From an uncultured Lachnospiraceae bacterium (lineage in GTDB: Bacteria; Bacillota; Clostridia; Lachnospirales; Lachnospiraceae), in assembly GCA_910577445.1 (NCBI GenBank), contig CAJTMZ010000019.1:1-43244 (forward strand): DNA of 43,244 nucleotides, read 5' to 3'. The notes below the pieces were generated by a model. It was given only the letters and a program-made list of their open reading frames with translations. It was not told the origin of the DNA and searched no databases. This document shows positions 9,173 to 18,204 of the stretch, in pieces. The position numbers and the translations under genes were made by a program. Position 1 is the stretch's first letter. Each line of letters begins with the position of its first letter.

Positions 9173-11740
9173 ATGACCAGAGAGTGTAAAAACCAGATTT
9201 TTAAAACGTGGCAGCTTATTGGAAAGCTGCGGCAGATACTGGAAAAGCAGATGAACACATGGCTGCGGCCGGAAAAGAAAGAAGAGTATTTAAAATTTCT
9301 GGAGGAGTATCAGCAGGCGGTGATTTCTGTGGGCAATACTGTCGACAGGCAGACCAGGGAAGAGGAAAGCAAATTGGTTATTCCGGGTCTGGAGGAGTAC
9401 TGTGAAGAGATTTACCAGATGGTAAATTGTACCGGAGGGATTTCTGATTATAGCAGGCAGACAGAGGTGCTGAAGAATAGACATAGACGCATAACAAGAG
9501 CACTGGAAGAGATTCCGGTAAGGACAGAAATGCTTTTTATGCCTTACAAATTCAGTATGTGGGACAGTCTGGAATCAGTTTATCTTGCGGCTGCCAGGGA
9601 CGAAAACTGTGACGCTTATGTGATGCCTATTCCTTATGTAGAACAGGATAAAGAGGGAAAAACAGAATGGAAATTTGAGGGAAGAGACTTTAAGGGAATA
9701 CCGGTACAGGATTTTGAAGAGTATAATTTTGACGAACACAGGCCGGATGTGGTCTTTATACATAATCCCTACGATAATTGCAATAATGTGACTTCGGTTC
9801 CGGCAGAGTATTACACGGCGGAGATTAAAAAATACTGCCGTTATCTGGTTTATATTCCATATTTTTATGTAGGTGCGGAGCTGCCGAAAATTCATTTAAG
9901 TCTGCCTTCATATAATAATATAGATTATATTGTGGTTCCCTCAAACTTTTCCGTGGAACAGATGAGTCCTTATGTGCCGAAGGATAAACTTTTACCATTA
10001 GGCTCGCCCAAGGTTGACCGGATGCTCATTATGAATGAAAAGAGGGAAGTACCGGAAGCGTTCAGGAGGCAAATACGCGGGAAAAAAGCGGTGCTGTATA
10101 ATGTGGGGATTAACGGGCTTTTGCGGAATGGTTTCCGCACAATCTTTAAGATGCGTTATGTGTTTGATTATTTTAAGAAGCAAAGCGATTTGGTGTTGTG
10201 GTGGCGTCCGCATCCGCTGTTAAAGGCAACGGTGAAGTCTATGAAGCCGGAGCTTTTACCGGCCTATGAGGAACTGGAGCGGGCATTTTTGCTGGAACGG
10301 ATTGGGATTTATGACCTTACGCCGGACAGCAACATGGCAATTGCCGCCACAGATGCGTTTTTGGGGGATTATTCTTCTCTGGTGTGTTTGTATGGACTTT
10401 TAGGCAAACCTATTTTCTTTCTGGATGATTTTTCCATGGCAGAGCCCACAGAGGAAGAAAAGAGGCTGATGTGGATATCAGGGCTGATTCGGGAATCTGA
10501 TGGGAATTTTATTTTTTATTCGCCAGATTACCGCTCCCTTTGCAGGCTTTATGATAAGAGTGGAGAGATTGAATTTCTATACCGGATGGACGGAAATTAT
10601 GCGGGCGGGCAAGCCTATTATTTCGAGGAACCGGAGCGGGCGCAGATGCGTTATTTCCCTGTGGAGAGGCAGAAGCCTACGGTGGTTTACCATATGGCGG
10701 ATAAGTCCGTTACGTTGGAAGATGCCCCGGAAAACGAGCTGGATTATACTTTTTACAGTACTATTTGGGAAGATGGGGAACAGACGATTTTCTGCCCGGG
10801 GGCGAAGGAGGAATTTGTATTCCGGAACCGCGTGACAGGAGAAGTAAGCCGGTATGACGATTATGCGAAAGAGCTGATGCCTTATGTGAAGATGACAGGC
10901 GACCATTTGCTGAGAGGAGGAGCTATCCGCGTGGGTGATTATGCCTATATGTTGTCATATCAGACAAATAAAATGCTGGAATTTAATCTATTGGGCAAGA
11001 GTTGGAAACTGTATGATATCGGAGAGGATGAAATGCGTTTTTCATCTTTCTTCTATGATGGTGTGGATTTCTGGTTTTTCGCGTGGGATGGCTCCTGTAT
11101 TGTAAGATGGTATACGGAGGGGCATGAAGCAGAATATTACAGCCGGATGCCGGAGGGATATCTGGGATTATGCAGCAGTATGACGTCACCTTATACGCCG
11201 GCTTTTGGCCCGGTGGTGCTTTTACCGGAGGAAATTATTGTATTTCCCCATGTCGCCAATATGATTCTTAAAGTTAACAGGGCAAGCGGAGCAATCAGCG
11301 AGTGGCGTCCGCAGCTTTTCTATGAGGAGGGACAGAGGAAGTCTTCTCTGTATAATACAAGTTCAAATTATATTTTTGCCTGTCTCTATGATGAAGGGCA
11401 TATTCTGGCTCAGACAGCTTACGACGGAAGTCTTCTGGTGATTGATATTGCCACCGGAGAGGTGGAGAGGAAGAAATGCGTCCTTTCGAAAGAGGCCTAT
11501 GAGAAACTGGACAACAGCGTAGAGAGTACCGCCTATCGCACACAGACATTGTCACCGTACTATTTTAAAGAAAACGGGCTGCACCAGAGTCTTGGGGATA
11601 TGATGAGATATCTGGCTTCCGGCTCTGATTCCCAGAAAGAGCGGCAGAAAAAGGTAAGCGTAGAAGGGGTTGAGAATGTCAACGGTGAATGTGGCCAAAA
11701 AGTCTATGAACAAATGAAAAAATTGGCGGAGGGAAGATAA
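9173..11740 (+). CDS. CDP-glycerol glycerophosphotransferase-type enzyme fused to a probable beta-propeller
   Basis: The 855-residue protein has a helical N-terminus (1-110) and a GT-B-like Glyphos_transf domain (PF04464 type, about 115-450). Diagnostic pieces are GSPKVDR near 276, WWRPHPL near 342 and GDYSSLVCLYGLLGKP near 397, which match the GxPRxD, RPHP and DYSS motifs of TagF/TagB enzymes. These transfer glycerol-phosphate or ribitol-phosphate from the CDP donor to teichoic-acid-like chains at the inner face of the membrane. Residues about 500-830 form a series of W/F/Y-rich strands (YMLSYQTNKMLEFNL, FWFFAWDGSCIVRW, LLVIDIATGEVERK) that read like a beta-propeller. ATG 9173 follows GGAGAGGTAGACA. 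The gene is first in an operon whose next member starts directly after its stop, and a TagD-like cytidylyltransferase lies downstream and could make the CDP donor. Confidence 0.8.
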   Translation: MTRECKNQIFKTWQLIGKLRQILEKQMNTWLRPEKKEEYLKFLEEYQQAVISVGNTVDRQTREEESKLVIPGLEEYCEEIYQMVNCTGGISDYSRQTEVLKNRHRRITRALEEIPVRTEMLFMPYKFSMWDSLESVYLAAARDENCDAYVMPIPYVEQDKEGKTEWKFEGRDFKGIPVQDFEEYNFDEHRPDVVFIHNPYDNCNNVTSVPAEYYTAEIKKYCRYLVYIPYFYVGAELPKIHLSLPSYNNIDYIVVPSNFSVEQMSPYVPKDKLLPLGSPKVDRMLIMNEKREVPEAFRRQIRGKKAVLYNVGINGLLRNGFRTIFKMRYVFDYFKKQSDLVLWWRPHPLLKATVKSMKPELLPAYEELERAFLLERIGIYDLTPDSNMAIAATDAFLGDYSSLVCLYGLLGKPIFFLDDFSMAEPTEEEKRLMWISGLIRESDGNFIFYSPDYRSLCRLYDKSGEIEFLYRMDGNYAGGQAYYFEEPERAQMRYFPVERQKPTVVYHMADKSVTLEDAPENELDYTFYSTIWEDGEQTIFCPGAKEEFVFRNRVTGEVSRYDDYAKELMPYVKMTGDHLLRGGAIRVGDYAYMLSYQTNKMLEFNLLGKSWKLYDIGEDEMRFSSFFYDGVDFWFFAWDGSCIVRWYTEGHEAEYYSRMPEGYLGLCSSMTSPYTPAFGPVVLLPEEIIVFPHVANMILKVNRASGAISEWRPQLFYEEGQRKSSLYNTSSNYIFACLYDEGHILAQTAYDGSLLVIDIATGEVERKKCVLSKEAYEKLDNSVESTAYRTQTLSPYYFKENGLHQSLGDMMRYLASGSDSQKERQKKVSVEGVENVNGECGQKVYEQMKKLAEGR

Positions 11741-12895
11741 TTGCTGCAAATCAAAAATGACTATTTGGAAGAAGTTTTTCAGGAATACTCCCATGTGGTT
11801 TTATTCGGAGCGGGAGCTGTGACAGGCTCCATGTTTGCGGCGCATAAAGAACAGGGATTTGAGAAAAAAGTAGATTATATTATTGATAATGATAAGAGCA
11901 AAGACGGAAAAAGTCTGAGTGTAAATGGCAGGAAAATAAAGTTGATTTCCCCTGAGAGTTTTGCTGGGCTGGATTACAGAGACTATGCTTTGATTATTAT
12001 GCCCGTATTTTTTCTTGATATTGTCAGGCAAATTGACAGGGATACCGCTTTTGCGGGTGTCCCCACATACGTTTATGCCTTTATGATGAATATGAAAAGA
12101 AAAAATAACTTTTCGCTGAAAACGGCGGAGAGGATGATGATTCCAAAGCGGATTCACTACTGTTGGTTCGGCGGAAAAGAGCTTCCTGAAGTTTACAGAA
12201 AAAATATTGATAACTGGCGGAAATATTGTCCTGATTATGAACTTATTAAATGGGATGAATCCAACTATAATATCCGTAAAAACCAGTTTACCTGGGAGGC
12301 GTATCAGACAAAAAATTGGGCATTTGTACCTGATTATATCAGAAAAGATGTAGTATACCAGTATGGCGGAATTTATTTGGACGTGGATGTGGAAATTTTA
12401 AGGCCAATTGATGATTTGCTTTACAATGATTTCTTTATCTGCAGGGATGATATTGCTAACATCAACATGGGTTCCGGATTTGGCGCTGTTGCGGGCAATG
12501 AGATTATAAAGGCATTGCGGGATTACTATGACAATTGCCGTTTTCTGGACGATGCCGGTTATATTATTGGCAAAGCCTGCGGTAATTACGAGACGCCGGC
12601 TATGATTGACTTTGGTTATAAAACTGATAATGAATGTCAGACCATTATGGGGGGGAAAGTTTTTCCCAGGGAGGTTTTATGTCCAATCAGCTGGATGGGG
12701 CTGCCGGACGCATATACGGAGAAGACAGTGGCGGTACATAAGTTTGACGATTTCCTGGTGGATAAAGATGGAAAAGAAAATGCCGCAAAACTTCGGAGCG
12801 AAATTGAGGCTTTGCTTGAACGCACCACCGGTAAATGGCAGCCACCGGAAACAGAGAAAGGACTATACACTCATGGCAAAGTTAATCACAGCTGA
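11741..12895 (+). CDS. Rossmann module fused to GT32-type glycosyltransferase
   Basis: The start is TTG 11741, immediately after the preceding TAA, with GGAGGGAAGATAA as ribosome binding site. The 384-residue protein opens with a Rossmann-like unit (VVLFGAGAVTG near residue 19, then YIIDND). It continues with a Gly_transf_sug/GT32 domain: IPKRIHYCWFGG near residue 134, WDESNYNI, then YGGIYLDVDVE near 208-219, whose DxD binds the nucleotide-sugar metal. The family includes sugar transferases for capsule, mannan and O-antigen assembly. The 3' end overlaps the next gene by 23 bases, so the two are translationally linked. The sugar transferred is not predictable. The domain order is the same as in the interrupted gene at 4031. 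Confidence 0.85.
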   Translation: MLQIKNDYLEEVFQEYSHVVLFGAGAVTGSMFAAHKEQGFEKKVDYIIDNDKSKDGKSLSVNGRKIKLISPESFAGLDYRDYALIIMPVFFLDIVRQIDRDTAFAGVPTYVYAFMMNMKRKNNFSLKTAERMMIPKRIHYCWFGGKELPEVYRKNIDNWRKYCPDYELIKWDESNYNIRKNQFTWEAYQTKNWAFVPDYIRKDVVYQYGGIYLDVDVEILRPIDDLLYNDFFICRDDIANINMGSGFGAVAGNEIIKALRDYYDNCRFLDDAGYIIGKACGNYETPAMIDFGYKTDNECQTIMGGKVFPREVLCPISWMGLPDAYTEKTVAVHKFDDFLVDKDGKENAAKLRSEIEALLERTTGKWQPPETEKGLYTHGKVNHS

Positions 12896-15710
12896 AAAAA
12901 ATAACGGCCAATTGTCCGACTTAAATCGTCAGGTCATTCACTACATAGAGCAGTACCCGTCAGATTATTACGATGACTACCTCTCCGAGGAAAGCAATTT
13001 CCAGGTATGGTATCAGTTGTCGGAACTGCGTACAGGGCTCCTGAGCTGGTATCCATTTGAAAGAGAAGCGCAGGTGCTGGAAATCGGTGCGGGATTTGGC
13101 GCACTTACCGGGCTTTTATGCGGCAGGTGCGCGCAGGTAACGGCAACGGAGCGTTCTGCGCCCCGGGCGGAGGCACTGGCAAAACGCTGGGCAGCAAAGG
13201 AAAATCTGGCAGTTTATGCGGGGGAGTGGAGCGAACTGGATTTTGGCTGTCAGTTTGACTATATTATCCTTACCGGCGTCCTGGAACGGATTGCCGGCGG
13301 CTCGTCGGAGATGGAAAAGTATGCGGACTACCTGAAAAAGGTGTCCGCACTTTTAAAACCGGAGGGAAAAGTTTTGTTTGCCGTAGAAAACCGTTTTGGC
13401 CTTAAGTATTTCTGCGGCGTACCCGAGCCGCACACGAACCGTGCTTTTGACGGGCTCAACCATTACAGAAAGGGTACAAGAGGGTATTCCTTCAGCAAAA
13501 AGGAAATTGAGGATATTGTGTCGCTTGCAGGACTGACCTTTTCCAAATTTTATTACCCTCTGCCGGATTATAAGCTGCCGCAGATGATTTATACAGATGC
13601 GCATCTTCCCGGAAAAAATCTGCATGAACGTCTCCTGGCTTATTATCTTCGAAATGACACGTTAATTGCGTCGGAGACGGCGCTTTATAACGATGTGATT
13701 GATAATAATGTGTTCCCTTTTTTCGCCAACTCATTTCTGGTAGAATGCGGAAGGGCAAATAATGCAAGTCCTGTGGTTTACGCAGCCGTATCCACAGACA
13801 GGGGGGCGGAGAGAAGCTACGCTACGGTTATAGAGGAAGCAGATATTGTGCGGAAGATACCTCTTCATGCAGAGGGGAAGAAAAACGCTTTGAAGTTGCT
13901 GGCAAATATTGGGGATTTGGAGGAGCATCAGATTCCGGTGGTTTCCCACAGTCTGGAGGTGGATGGAAGCCTTAAGCTGCCGTATATATCCTGGCCTACT
14001 TTATCTGATTATATCAAAGAGATAATGGGGAAGGATGAGGAGCTTTTCTTGCAGCTTGTGGACAGGATTTATGAGTATATTCTGCAATCCTCCGTGGAAG
14101 TACCAAAGGAGCGGAATGAAATGCCGGGATGCAGGGCAAAGGAAACTTTCGGCTTCGGCCCGATTCTCGAGAAGGCCTACATCGAACTGATTCCCTTAAA
14201 CTGCTTTTATAAGCCTGAGACAGGAGATTTTCTGTATTTTGACCAGGAATTTGTATATGAAAATTATCCGGCGAAATTCGTGCTGTTCCGCGCCATTCAT
14301 TATATTTACTGTTTTACGCCGGGAGCGGAAAGGTATTATCCAAAGCAAAAGCTTTTTGAACGGTATGATATGCAGGATACTTGGAAAGTTTTTCAGGAAG
14401 AGGAGATGCGTTTCCTGGACACGGTTCGAAACCACAAAAAATATCAGAAGTTTTATGAGTGGACAAAGATTGACTGGAAGCGGATTGACGATAATGCCGG
14501 GCGTCTGGAGTCCGAAGCGGAAAAGATTGCCAATTATCAGATTTCCGATAAGATGAAGAAAATCTGGAAGGTGGAGCTTGAGATACTGGACGAGATTGAC
14601 AGAATCTGTAAAAAGAATGATATTCAGTATTTTCTTGTCCATGGCAGCCTTTTGGGGGCAGTTCGTCATAAAGGCTTTATCCCCTGGGATGATGATTTGG
14701 ATGTCGCTATGCTGAGACCTGATTATGACAAATTCCTCTCAGTGGCGGCGGGGGAGTTGCCGGAGCATCTGTCGGTGCACACGCCTTCCACGGAAAAGGA
14801 TATTTTCTGGGGCGGTTTTGCCCGGATTCGAAATAGAAACACCACGGGCATTGAGACGCGGGAGTTAAATCATAAAGGGAATCTGGGAATCTGGGTGGAT
14901 ATTATGCCTGTTGACGTATGCACCATGGACGACGAAAAATTTGTTGAAAAACAAAAGAAAATAAGGCATTGTCACAGGCTGATTTGTGCTAAAATATACG
15001 GGAGGGATTATAAGCGGTATGCGGACATGAAGCCTCTTATGTGGAATGCATTTAAGATTATGGCGCATTTTTACAGTCAGGAAAAGCTTGGCGCTATGCT
15101 GGATAATGCCATGAAGCTGTACACAGACGAGGCGTCCGAGGATGTGGCGTTTTTTCAGGGGTATTTTAAACACAGAAGGCTTTCGGCAAAGGATTTTGCC
15201 GGGACGGCAATGCTAGAGTTTGAACACCGCAGGGTTCCGGTCCCTGTTGGTTATGAGAACTACATGTTCACGATTATGGGGAAGGATTATATGAAGTACC
15301 CGCCCGAGGAGGAGCGTAAACCCCATCACAGAGGGATTTTTGATGCAGAGAAGCCTTACGGGGAATATCAGAAAATGTTCGGGGAAACCTTTGAGAGGGC
15401 GAAGGGAAAGAAGATTATTCTGTTTGGTTCCGGACTGATGTTTGAGGATTATATGGAACGGTATGGCGGTAAGTACCGTCCTGATTTTCTGGTGGACAAC
15501 GATGAAAACAAGTGGGGGCGCTCCCGTATGGGAATTAAAATTAAGGAGCCGAAAGCGATTCTGGAGGTGCCGGAAAAGAAGCGCCACCTGATTATCTGCA
15601 GTTTTTATTACCGGGAAATTTCAAAACAGCTGGACGAGATGGGGATTCATGATTATAAGGTATATATTCAGCATATGGAGTGGATTCTCAAGACGGAGGA
15701 ACAGCAGTGA
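12873..15710 (+). CDS. Four-part fusion: methyltransferase, kinase-like, LicD, Rossmann module
   Basis: ATG 12873 (after GAGAAAGGA) is preferred over an upstream in-frame ATG that lies deep in the previous gene; it gives 945 residues. Part 1 (to about 260) is a SAM methyltransferase with VLEIGAGFGALTG near residue 68. Part 2 (about 270-560) resembles a small-molecule kinase fold, with LNCFYKPETGDFLYFDQEF near 440-458 recalling the N...D pair of a kinase active site; this is weak. Part 3 (about 570-830) is a LicD domain: HGSLLGAVRHKGFIPWDDDLD near 589-609. LicD proteins transfer phosphocholine or polyol phosphate onto sugars. Part 4 has IILFGSGLMFED near 848 and VDNDENK after it. A methyltransferase-kinase order also occurs in WbdD, which caps O-antigen, but homology is not claimed. 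The stop overlaps the next start. Confidence 0.8.
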   Translation: MAKLITAEKNNGQLSDLNRQVIHYIEQYPSDYYDDYLSEESNFQVWYQLSELRTGLLSWYPFEREAQVLEIGAGFGALTGLLCGRCAQVTATERSAPRAEALAKRWAAKENLAVYAGEWSELDFGCQFDYIILTGVLERIAGGSSEMEKYADYLKKVSALLKPEGKVLFAVENRFGLKYFCGVPEPHTNRAFDGLNHYRKGTRGYSFSKKEIEDIVSLAGLTFSKFYYPLPDYKLPQMIYTDAHLPGKNLHERLLAYYLRNDTLIASETALYNDVIDNNVFPFFANSFLVECGRANNASPVVYAAVSTDRGAERSYATVIEEADIVRKIPLHAEGKKNALKLLANIGDLEEHQIPVVSHSLEVDGSLKLPYISWPTLSDYIKEIMGKDEELFLQLVDRIYEYILQSSVEVPKERNEMPGCRAKETFGFGPILEKAYIELIPLNCFYKPETGDFLYFDQEFVYENYPAKFVLFRAIHYIYCFTPGAERYYPKQKLFERYDMQDTWKVFQEEEMRFLDTVRNHKKYQKFYEWTKIDWKRIDDNAGRLESEAEKIANYQISDKMKKIWKVELEILDEIDRICKKNDIQYFLVHGSLLGAVRHKGFIPWDDDLDVAMLRPDYDKFLSVAAGELPEHLSVHTPSTEKDIFWGGFARIRNRNTTGIETRELNHKGNLGIWVDIMPVDVCTMDDEKFVEKQKKIRHCHRLICAKIYGRDYKRYADMKPLMWNAFKIMAHFYSQEKLGAMLDNAMKLYTDEASEDVAFFQGYFKHRRLSAKDFAGTAMLEFEHRRVPVPVGYENYMFTIMGKDYMKYPPEEERKPHHRGIFDAEKPYGEYQKMFGETFERAKGKKIILFGSGLMFEDYMERYGGKYRPDFLVDNDENKWGRSRMGIKIKEPKAILEVPEKKRHLIICSFYYREISKQLDEMGIHDYKVYIQHMEWILKTEEQQ

Positions 15711-16432
15711 AAAAATATAAACTTGGTTATGTCCCAGGAGTCTTTGATTTGTTTCATGTGGGACATTTGAATTTAATCAACCGTGCGAAGGAGCAGAGCG
15801 AGTACCTTATGGCTGGCGTGCTTTCGGATGAGCTAGTCATACATTTCAAGAAAAAAAGGCCCTATATCCCTTTTGAGGAGCGGTTTGCCATTGTGGCGGC
15901 GGTAAAAGGCGTGGATGAAGTAGTTAAGGTTGACTTCTCCAACACGGTGAAGATGGATGCCTGGAAATTGTATCACTATGACGCTTATTTTTCTGGTGAC
16001 GACCATGGGCACGAGTGGGATGACGAAAAAAGGGCGTTGCAGGCGGTGGGCTCCGATATTGTCTTTCTTTCCTATACTCAAAGTACCAGCTCTACTATGA
16101 TTAAGCGGACAATTAGCGGAAAGGGAAAAAAGCGTTTGTATCTTTTCGGAGCCGGTCGGATTGGACAGAGAGTGCTTCAGGGTTTCGGGGCGGATGAAAG
16201 AAGCGCGGGGTGGGAGATTGCCGGATTTCTTGATAATTCGCCAGCAAAGCATCTGACTCGCATTTCGGGCGTACCTGTTTATCGGCCGGAGGATTTAAAA
16301 AAGCTGGAGGCTGGAGAGCAGTTCGGCGTGCTTTTTGCGGTTAAGGATACAGAGGGAATGGCTGAGCAGTTAGACGGACTTTTGCTGGATTATGTTGTGT
16401 TGAAAATGTCCCCGCCATATGCTAATGTATAG
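15707..16432 (+). CDS. TagD-like cytidylyltransferase fused to Rossmann module
   Basis: The chosen start is GTG 15707, which overlaps the previous stop (GTGA) and has GGAGG at 15694-15698; the ATG at 15680 lies upstream of that site and would add nine unrelated residues. The 241-residue protein has PGVFDLFHVGHLNLI, the HxGH nucleotide-binding motif of the glycerol-3-phosphate/choline-phosphate cytidylyltransferase family. STSSTMIKRTI near residue 126 matches the second family signature. The last ~100 residues are a Rossmann-like unit (LYLFGAGRIGQ near 144, then FLDNSP). The family makes CDP-glycerol, CDP-choline or CDP-ethanolamine. The neighbouring glycerophosphotransferase-like and LicD proteins suggest it makes CDP-glycerol or a similar donor, but the substrate is not proven. 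The usual TagD is about 130 residues, so the C-terminal module is an addition. Confidence 0.85.
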   Translation: MKKYKLGYVPGVFDLFHVGHLNLINRAKEQSEYLMAGVLSDELVIHFKKKRPYIPFEERFAIVAAVKGVDEVVKVDFSNTVKMDAWKLYHYDAYFSGDDHGHEWDDEKRALQAVGSDIVFLSYTQSTSSTMIKRTISGKGKKRLYLFGAGRIGQRVLQGFGADERSAGWEIAGFLDNSPAKHLTRISGVPVYRPEDLKKLEAGEQFGVLFAVKDTEGMAEQLDGLLLDYVVLKMSPPYANV

Positions 16433-16454
16433 GTAAGAATCAGGAGGAAAGCCA

Positions 16455-17354
16455 ATGAATTATCTTTTAAGAAGCATGCTGTTCGTCCCCGCATACAATG
16501 AAAAATTTCTGGATAAGGCGGCAAAGAGCGAGGCGGACGCCATTATATTTGATTTGGAGGACGCGGTGCCGCCGGCGAAAAGAAAAGCGGCAAGGGATAC
16601 GCTGGGAAAATATTTATCTGACGGAACCTTTGAGGGAAGACAGCTTTTTATCCGTGTGAACGAGCTTGGCTCAGGCGATTTGATTAAGGATTTAAAGCTG
16701 ATTAACGGCAGGCAGATTCTGGGAGTGGTGACGCCAAAGATTAAGGGCGTTTCGGAAATTCAGGATTTTTCTAATCTTCTGAAAAAATGTGAGGAGAGGG
16801 ACGGACTGCCGGAGGGAACCATTAAGCTTCTGCCTCTGATTGAGACGGCGGGAGCGGTTGCAGGCGTGCAGAGCATCGCGGGCAGCAGTAAAAGGATAAT
16901 CGCGCTTTTGTTTGGGGGAGAGGACTACCTGGACAGCATTTCGGGAACGCACGAATATTCGTCCAGGGTTTTTGAGACGCCAAGGGCAATGATTGTGATG
17001 GCAGCGAGGATGAACAATCTGCTTCCCATAGACACGCCTTATATGGATTTAAAGAATGAAGAGGGCTTTATGGCGGAGGAGCGGATGGCGTATTCCATGG
17101 GATTTGCCGGCGCGCTTTTGGTGAATCCCATACAGATTCCCTGGGCAAATAAGTGTTTCGCGCCTACCGGGGAAGAGACGGCGCACGCTTTGGCAGTGCT
17201 GGAAACGGCGCAGAAGGCAAAGGAAGAAGGACGGAGCATCGCCACGCTTGCGGGCAAGGTGGTAGGGCCGCCCATGCTGAAGCGGGCAAACAAGGTGATG
17301 GCGTTTGATAAACTGATACGGGAGAGGACGTCCGGGGCGGAGGGGCAGAAATGA
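16455..17354 (+). CDS. CitE-like HpcH/HpaI aldolase-family lyase (copy 1)
   Basis: This 299-residue TIM-barrel protein is of the citrate lyase beta/malyl-CoA lyase family. Visible landmarks are DAIIFDLEDAV near residue 28, FIRVNE (Arg for CoA or carboxylate) near 64, LIETAG (metal-binding Glu) near 128 and FGGEDYL (metal-binding Asp) near 153. All key residues appear present. Family members split or form 3-hydroxyacyl-CoA thioesters such as malyl- or citramalyl-CoA from acetyl-CoA plus a 2-oxo acid. There is no citrate lyase alpha, gamma or CitG/CitX gene nearby, so this is not a classical citrate lyase subunit. It begins 22 bases after the cytidylyltransferase (CAGGAGGAAAGCC precedes ATG) and 30 bases before a second, shorter CitE-like gene, so it belongs to the glycan operon by position. 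Confidence 0.85.
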   Translation: MNYLLRSMLFVPAYNEKFLDKAAKSEADAIIFDLEDAVPPAKRKAARDTLGKYLSDGTFEGRQLFIRVNELGSGDLIKDLKLINGRQILGVVTPKIKGVSEIQDFSNLLKKCEERDGLPEGTIKLLPLIETAGAVAGVQSIAGSSKRIIALLFGGEDYLDSISGTHEYSSRVFETPRAMIVMAARMNNLLPIDTPYMDLKNEEGFMAEERMAYSMGFAGALLVNPIQIPWANKCFAPTGEETAHALAVLETAQKAKEEGRSIATLAGKVVGPPMLKRANKVMAFDKLIRERTSGAEGQK

Positions 17355-17384
17355 GCTGTTCCGGCGTGCGGAAAGAGGGATAAC

Positions 17385-18185
17385 ATGGCGCGGATAAATA
17401 AAACCTGGCTTTTTGTTCCGGCAAAGGAAAAGTACGCGGAGCGCATCCCGCAGATAGAGGCGGACGCGGTTATCCTCGATTTGGAGGATTCCCTTGCGCC
17501 GCCGCAGAAGGAGGAGGGGCTTTTGCTTGCCGCCGGTATTCTTGGGAAATACGGAAAAAGCCGGGAGCTGTATGTGCGGTTAAATTCCGGCGAAAGGTTT
17601 GACAGGGAAATAAATGCGCTGTGGAACTATGATTTTGCCGGCTTTATGATTCCGAAGTTTGAAGAGACGGCGGTTTTGGAGGAGTATGAAAAACAACTTC
17701 GGGGAAAAGAAGTGATTGCCCTGATAGAGAGCGTGAAAGGGATTATGGAGTTGTCTAAAATCGCGGCCCATCCTCTGATAAGCGGGCTTGCTTTCGGCGG
17801 GGAGGATTTCAGAAAGGAGCTTGGCTTTGAGGCCGGTGAGGAAGCTGCCGTTTATGCAAGGAGCCGGTTGGTACTGCAGGCTTTTTATCACGGAAAGTTT
17901 TCACTGGATACGGTGAGCATGGAAATCCGGGATATGGACGTATTTTTGGAGGATTACCGCAGGAGCAAGAGGCTGGGGTTTTCCGGAAAGCTGCTGATAC
18001 ATCCGGCGCAGGCTGCGGCGGTAAAGGATTATTATCGCCGGAAAGACCCTGAGTATCTGCGGGGGATTGTGGCGGCCTTTGAAGAAAGCAGGGACGGAAT
18101 TTTGCAGTTGGACGGAAAATGGTATGAGAGGCCGCATATTGAGAAGATAAAGAAATACTTGCAGGAGATGGAAATCGGCGGGTGA
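17385..18185 (+). CDS. CitE-like lyase (copy 2, shorter)
   Basis: This 266-residue protein is of the same family as its neighbour but distinctly diverged. It has DAVILDLEDSL near residue 26, YVRLN near 62, ALIESVKG near 113, FGGEDF near 137 and YARSRLVLQA near 160; the catalytic Arg, Glu and Asp equivalents are in place. ATG 17385 follows AGAGGGATAAC. The stop lies 19 bases before the carboxyltransferase gene. Two unlike CitE-type enzymes side by side suggest two successive or complementary C-C bond steps, or a heteromeric enzyme. The substrate is unknown. Confidence 0.82.
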   Translation: MARINKTWLFVPAKEKYAERIPQIEADAVILDLEDSLAPPQKEEGLLLAAGILGKYGKSRELYVRLNSGERFDREINALWNYDFAGFMIPKFEETAVLEEYEKQLRGKEVIALIESVKGIMELSKIAAHPLISGLAFGGEDFRKELGFEAGEEAAVYARSRLVLQAFYHGKFSLDTVSMEIRDMDVFLEDYRRSKRLGFSGKLLIHPAQAAAVKDYYRRKDPEYLRGIVAAFEESRDGILQLDGKWYERPHIEKIKKYLQEMEIGG

Positions 18186-18204
18186 ACCGGAGGGGAAGCG
18201 GCAA

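Noticed and set aside
8988..9176. 62-codon frame between the nuclease gene and the glycerophosphotransferase-type gene
   Set aside because: It runs through the terminator hairpin at 9039-9075, has no family features and overlaps the next start.
12606..12872. N-terminal extension of the LicD fusion protein by 89 residues
   Set aside because: It lies wholly within the well-supported GT32 gene in another frame; ATG 12873 has a ribosome binding site and begins the natural protein.
15680..15706. ATG start for the cytidylyltransferase
   Set aside because: The ribosome binding site lies downstream of it, and GTG 15707 gives the usual family N-terminus.
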